Of a DNA stretch of 29,788 bases, positions 29,507-29,788 are shown piece by piece; within the stretch, counting starts at the first letter, position 1, and every line of letters starts with the position of its first letter. A model generated the notes under the pieces. It was not told where the DNA came from. It was given only the letters and a program-made list of their open reading frames with translations, and searched no databases. The stretch lies in assembly GCA_016800925.1 (NCBI GenBank), contig JABCPU010000703.1:1-29788 (forward strand). The letters run 5' to 3'. The DNA comes from Suillus spraguei (taxonomy: Eukaryota > Basidiomycota > Agaricomycetes > Boletales > Suillaceae). The translations under genes and the position numbers were made by a program.

Positions 29507-29788
29507 TGTAGTGAAAAAAGTCATGCTGACCATGAAAGTGCTGTTTTACACAAGTGTCTCATTACTGTCTACAGCAGCTACCAAGAAAACCCCTATAGTG
29601 AGCATTACCCCTTTTTGCTTCGCCAGGACCGTTTTCGCTCCGTGGATCCTTGCCCCTTACCGAATCTACTACCGATGTCCTCCTGTCCATTCCATTTCCC
29701 TAAGATCCATTGGTGCATAGCAATATTTGTTTCTGCCATTACTAAAGCTATGGCAAGACTTACCTTACCTTCCGTGACACCGCTTGCT
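29507..29788 (+). repeat. Distant relative of the family C LTR, running off the right edge
   Basis: Blocks such as CCGATGTCCTCCTGTCC, GATCCATTGGTGCATAG and GCTATGGCAAGACTTACC echo the middle of the family C LTR (CCGATGTCCTTCCATGTCC, TCCATTTGGTGCGTAG, CCACGGCAAGCCTTA). The start may be near TGTAGTGAAAAAAG (29506-29519). Assignment is tentative. Confidence 0.4.

Overview
The window looks like a transposon graveyard from a mushroom-forming basidiomycete (Agaricomycete). The reasons are chromodomain Ty3/gypsy retroelements, a Tnp2/Plavaka-like DNA transposase of the kind common in these fungi, and genes cut by 45-50 nt introns with GTRAGT donors. I see no intact cellular housekeeping gene, tRNA, rRNA or CRISPR. 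Family names are from memory of conserved motifs, not from a search.

Layout. 1-274 and 8776-11125 (minus) are two pieces of one decayed transposase gene. Between them sits element A (275-8211, minus), a chromovirus with paired 769-bp LTRs, gag, pol and, unusually, a convergent spliced gene on the opposite strand (1238-2252, plus). A near-identical inverted partial LTR (8212-8775) abuts its 5' LTR. 11126-11596 is a truncated LTR of family B, and 11632-12561 is an LTR-like repeat of family C. 12884-14490 is a large inverted repeat studded with 28-bp hairpin-like palindromes; a further copy lies inside the transposase remnant. 14823-17784 (minus) is a multi-exon coiled-coil gene of unknown function, split by a family C solo LTR (16289-17253).

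17785-25415 (plus) is element B, a second chromovirus: LTR, gag, pol, an extra sense ORF with Cys/His knuckles, polypurine tract, LTR. 25416-26281 is a diverged relative of the element A LTR. 26282-29086 is an unrecognised decayed plus-strand gene, interrupted by a solo LTR (27242-28465, duplication CATTC) that itself contains a family B solo LTR (27446-27919, duplication TGTTA). The right edge (29087-29788) is family C LTR sequence.

Elements A and B are each damaged by a few lesions. Every premature in-frame stop seen in them is TGA, three in the identical context TGA-CGC, which suggests CpG decay. Against that background the element A antisense gene is intact once two short introns are removed, and splicing joins the two halves of a Zn2Cys6-like cysteine cluster. 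That gene and the palindrome family are the two most interesting signals here.
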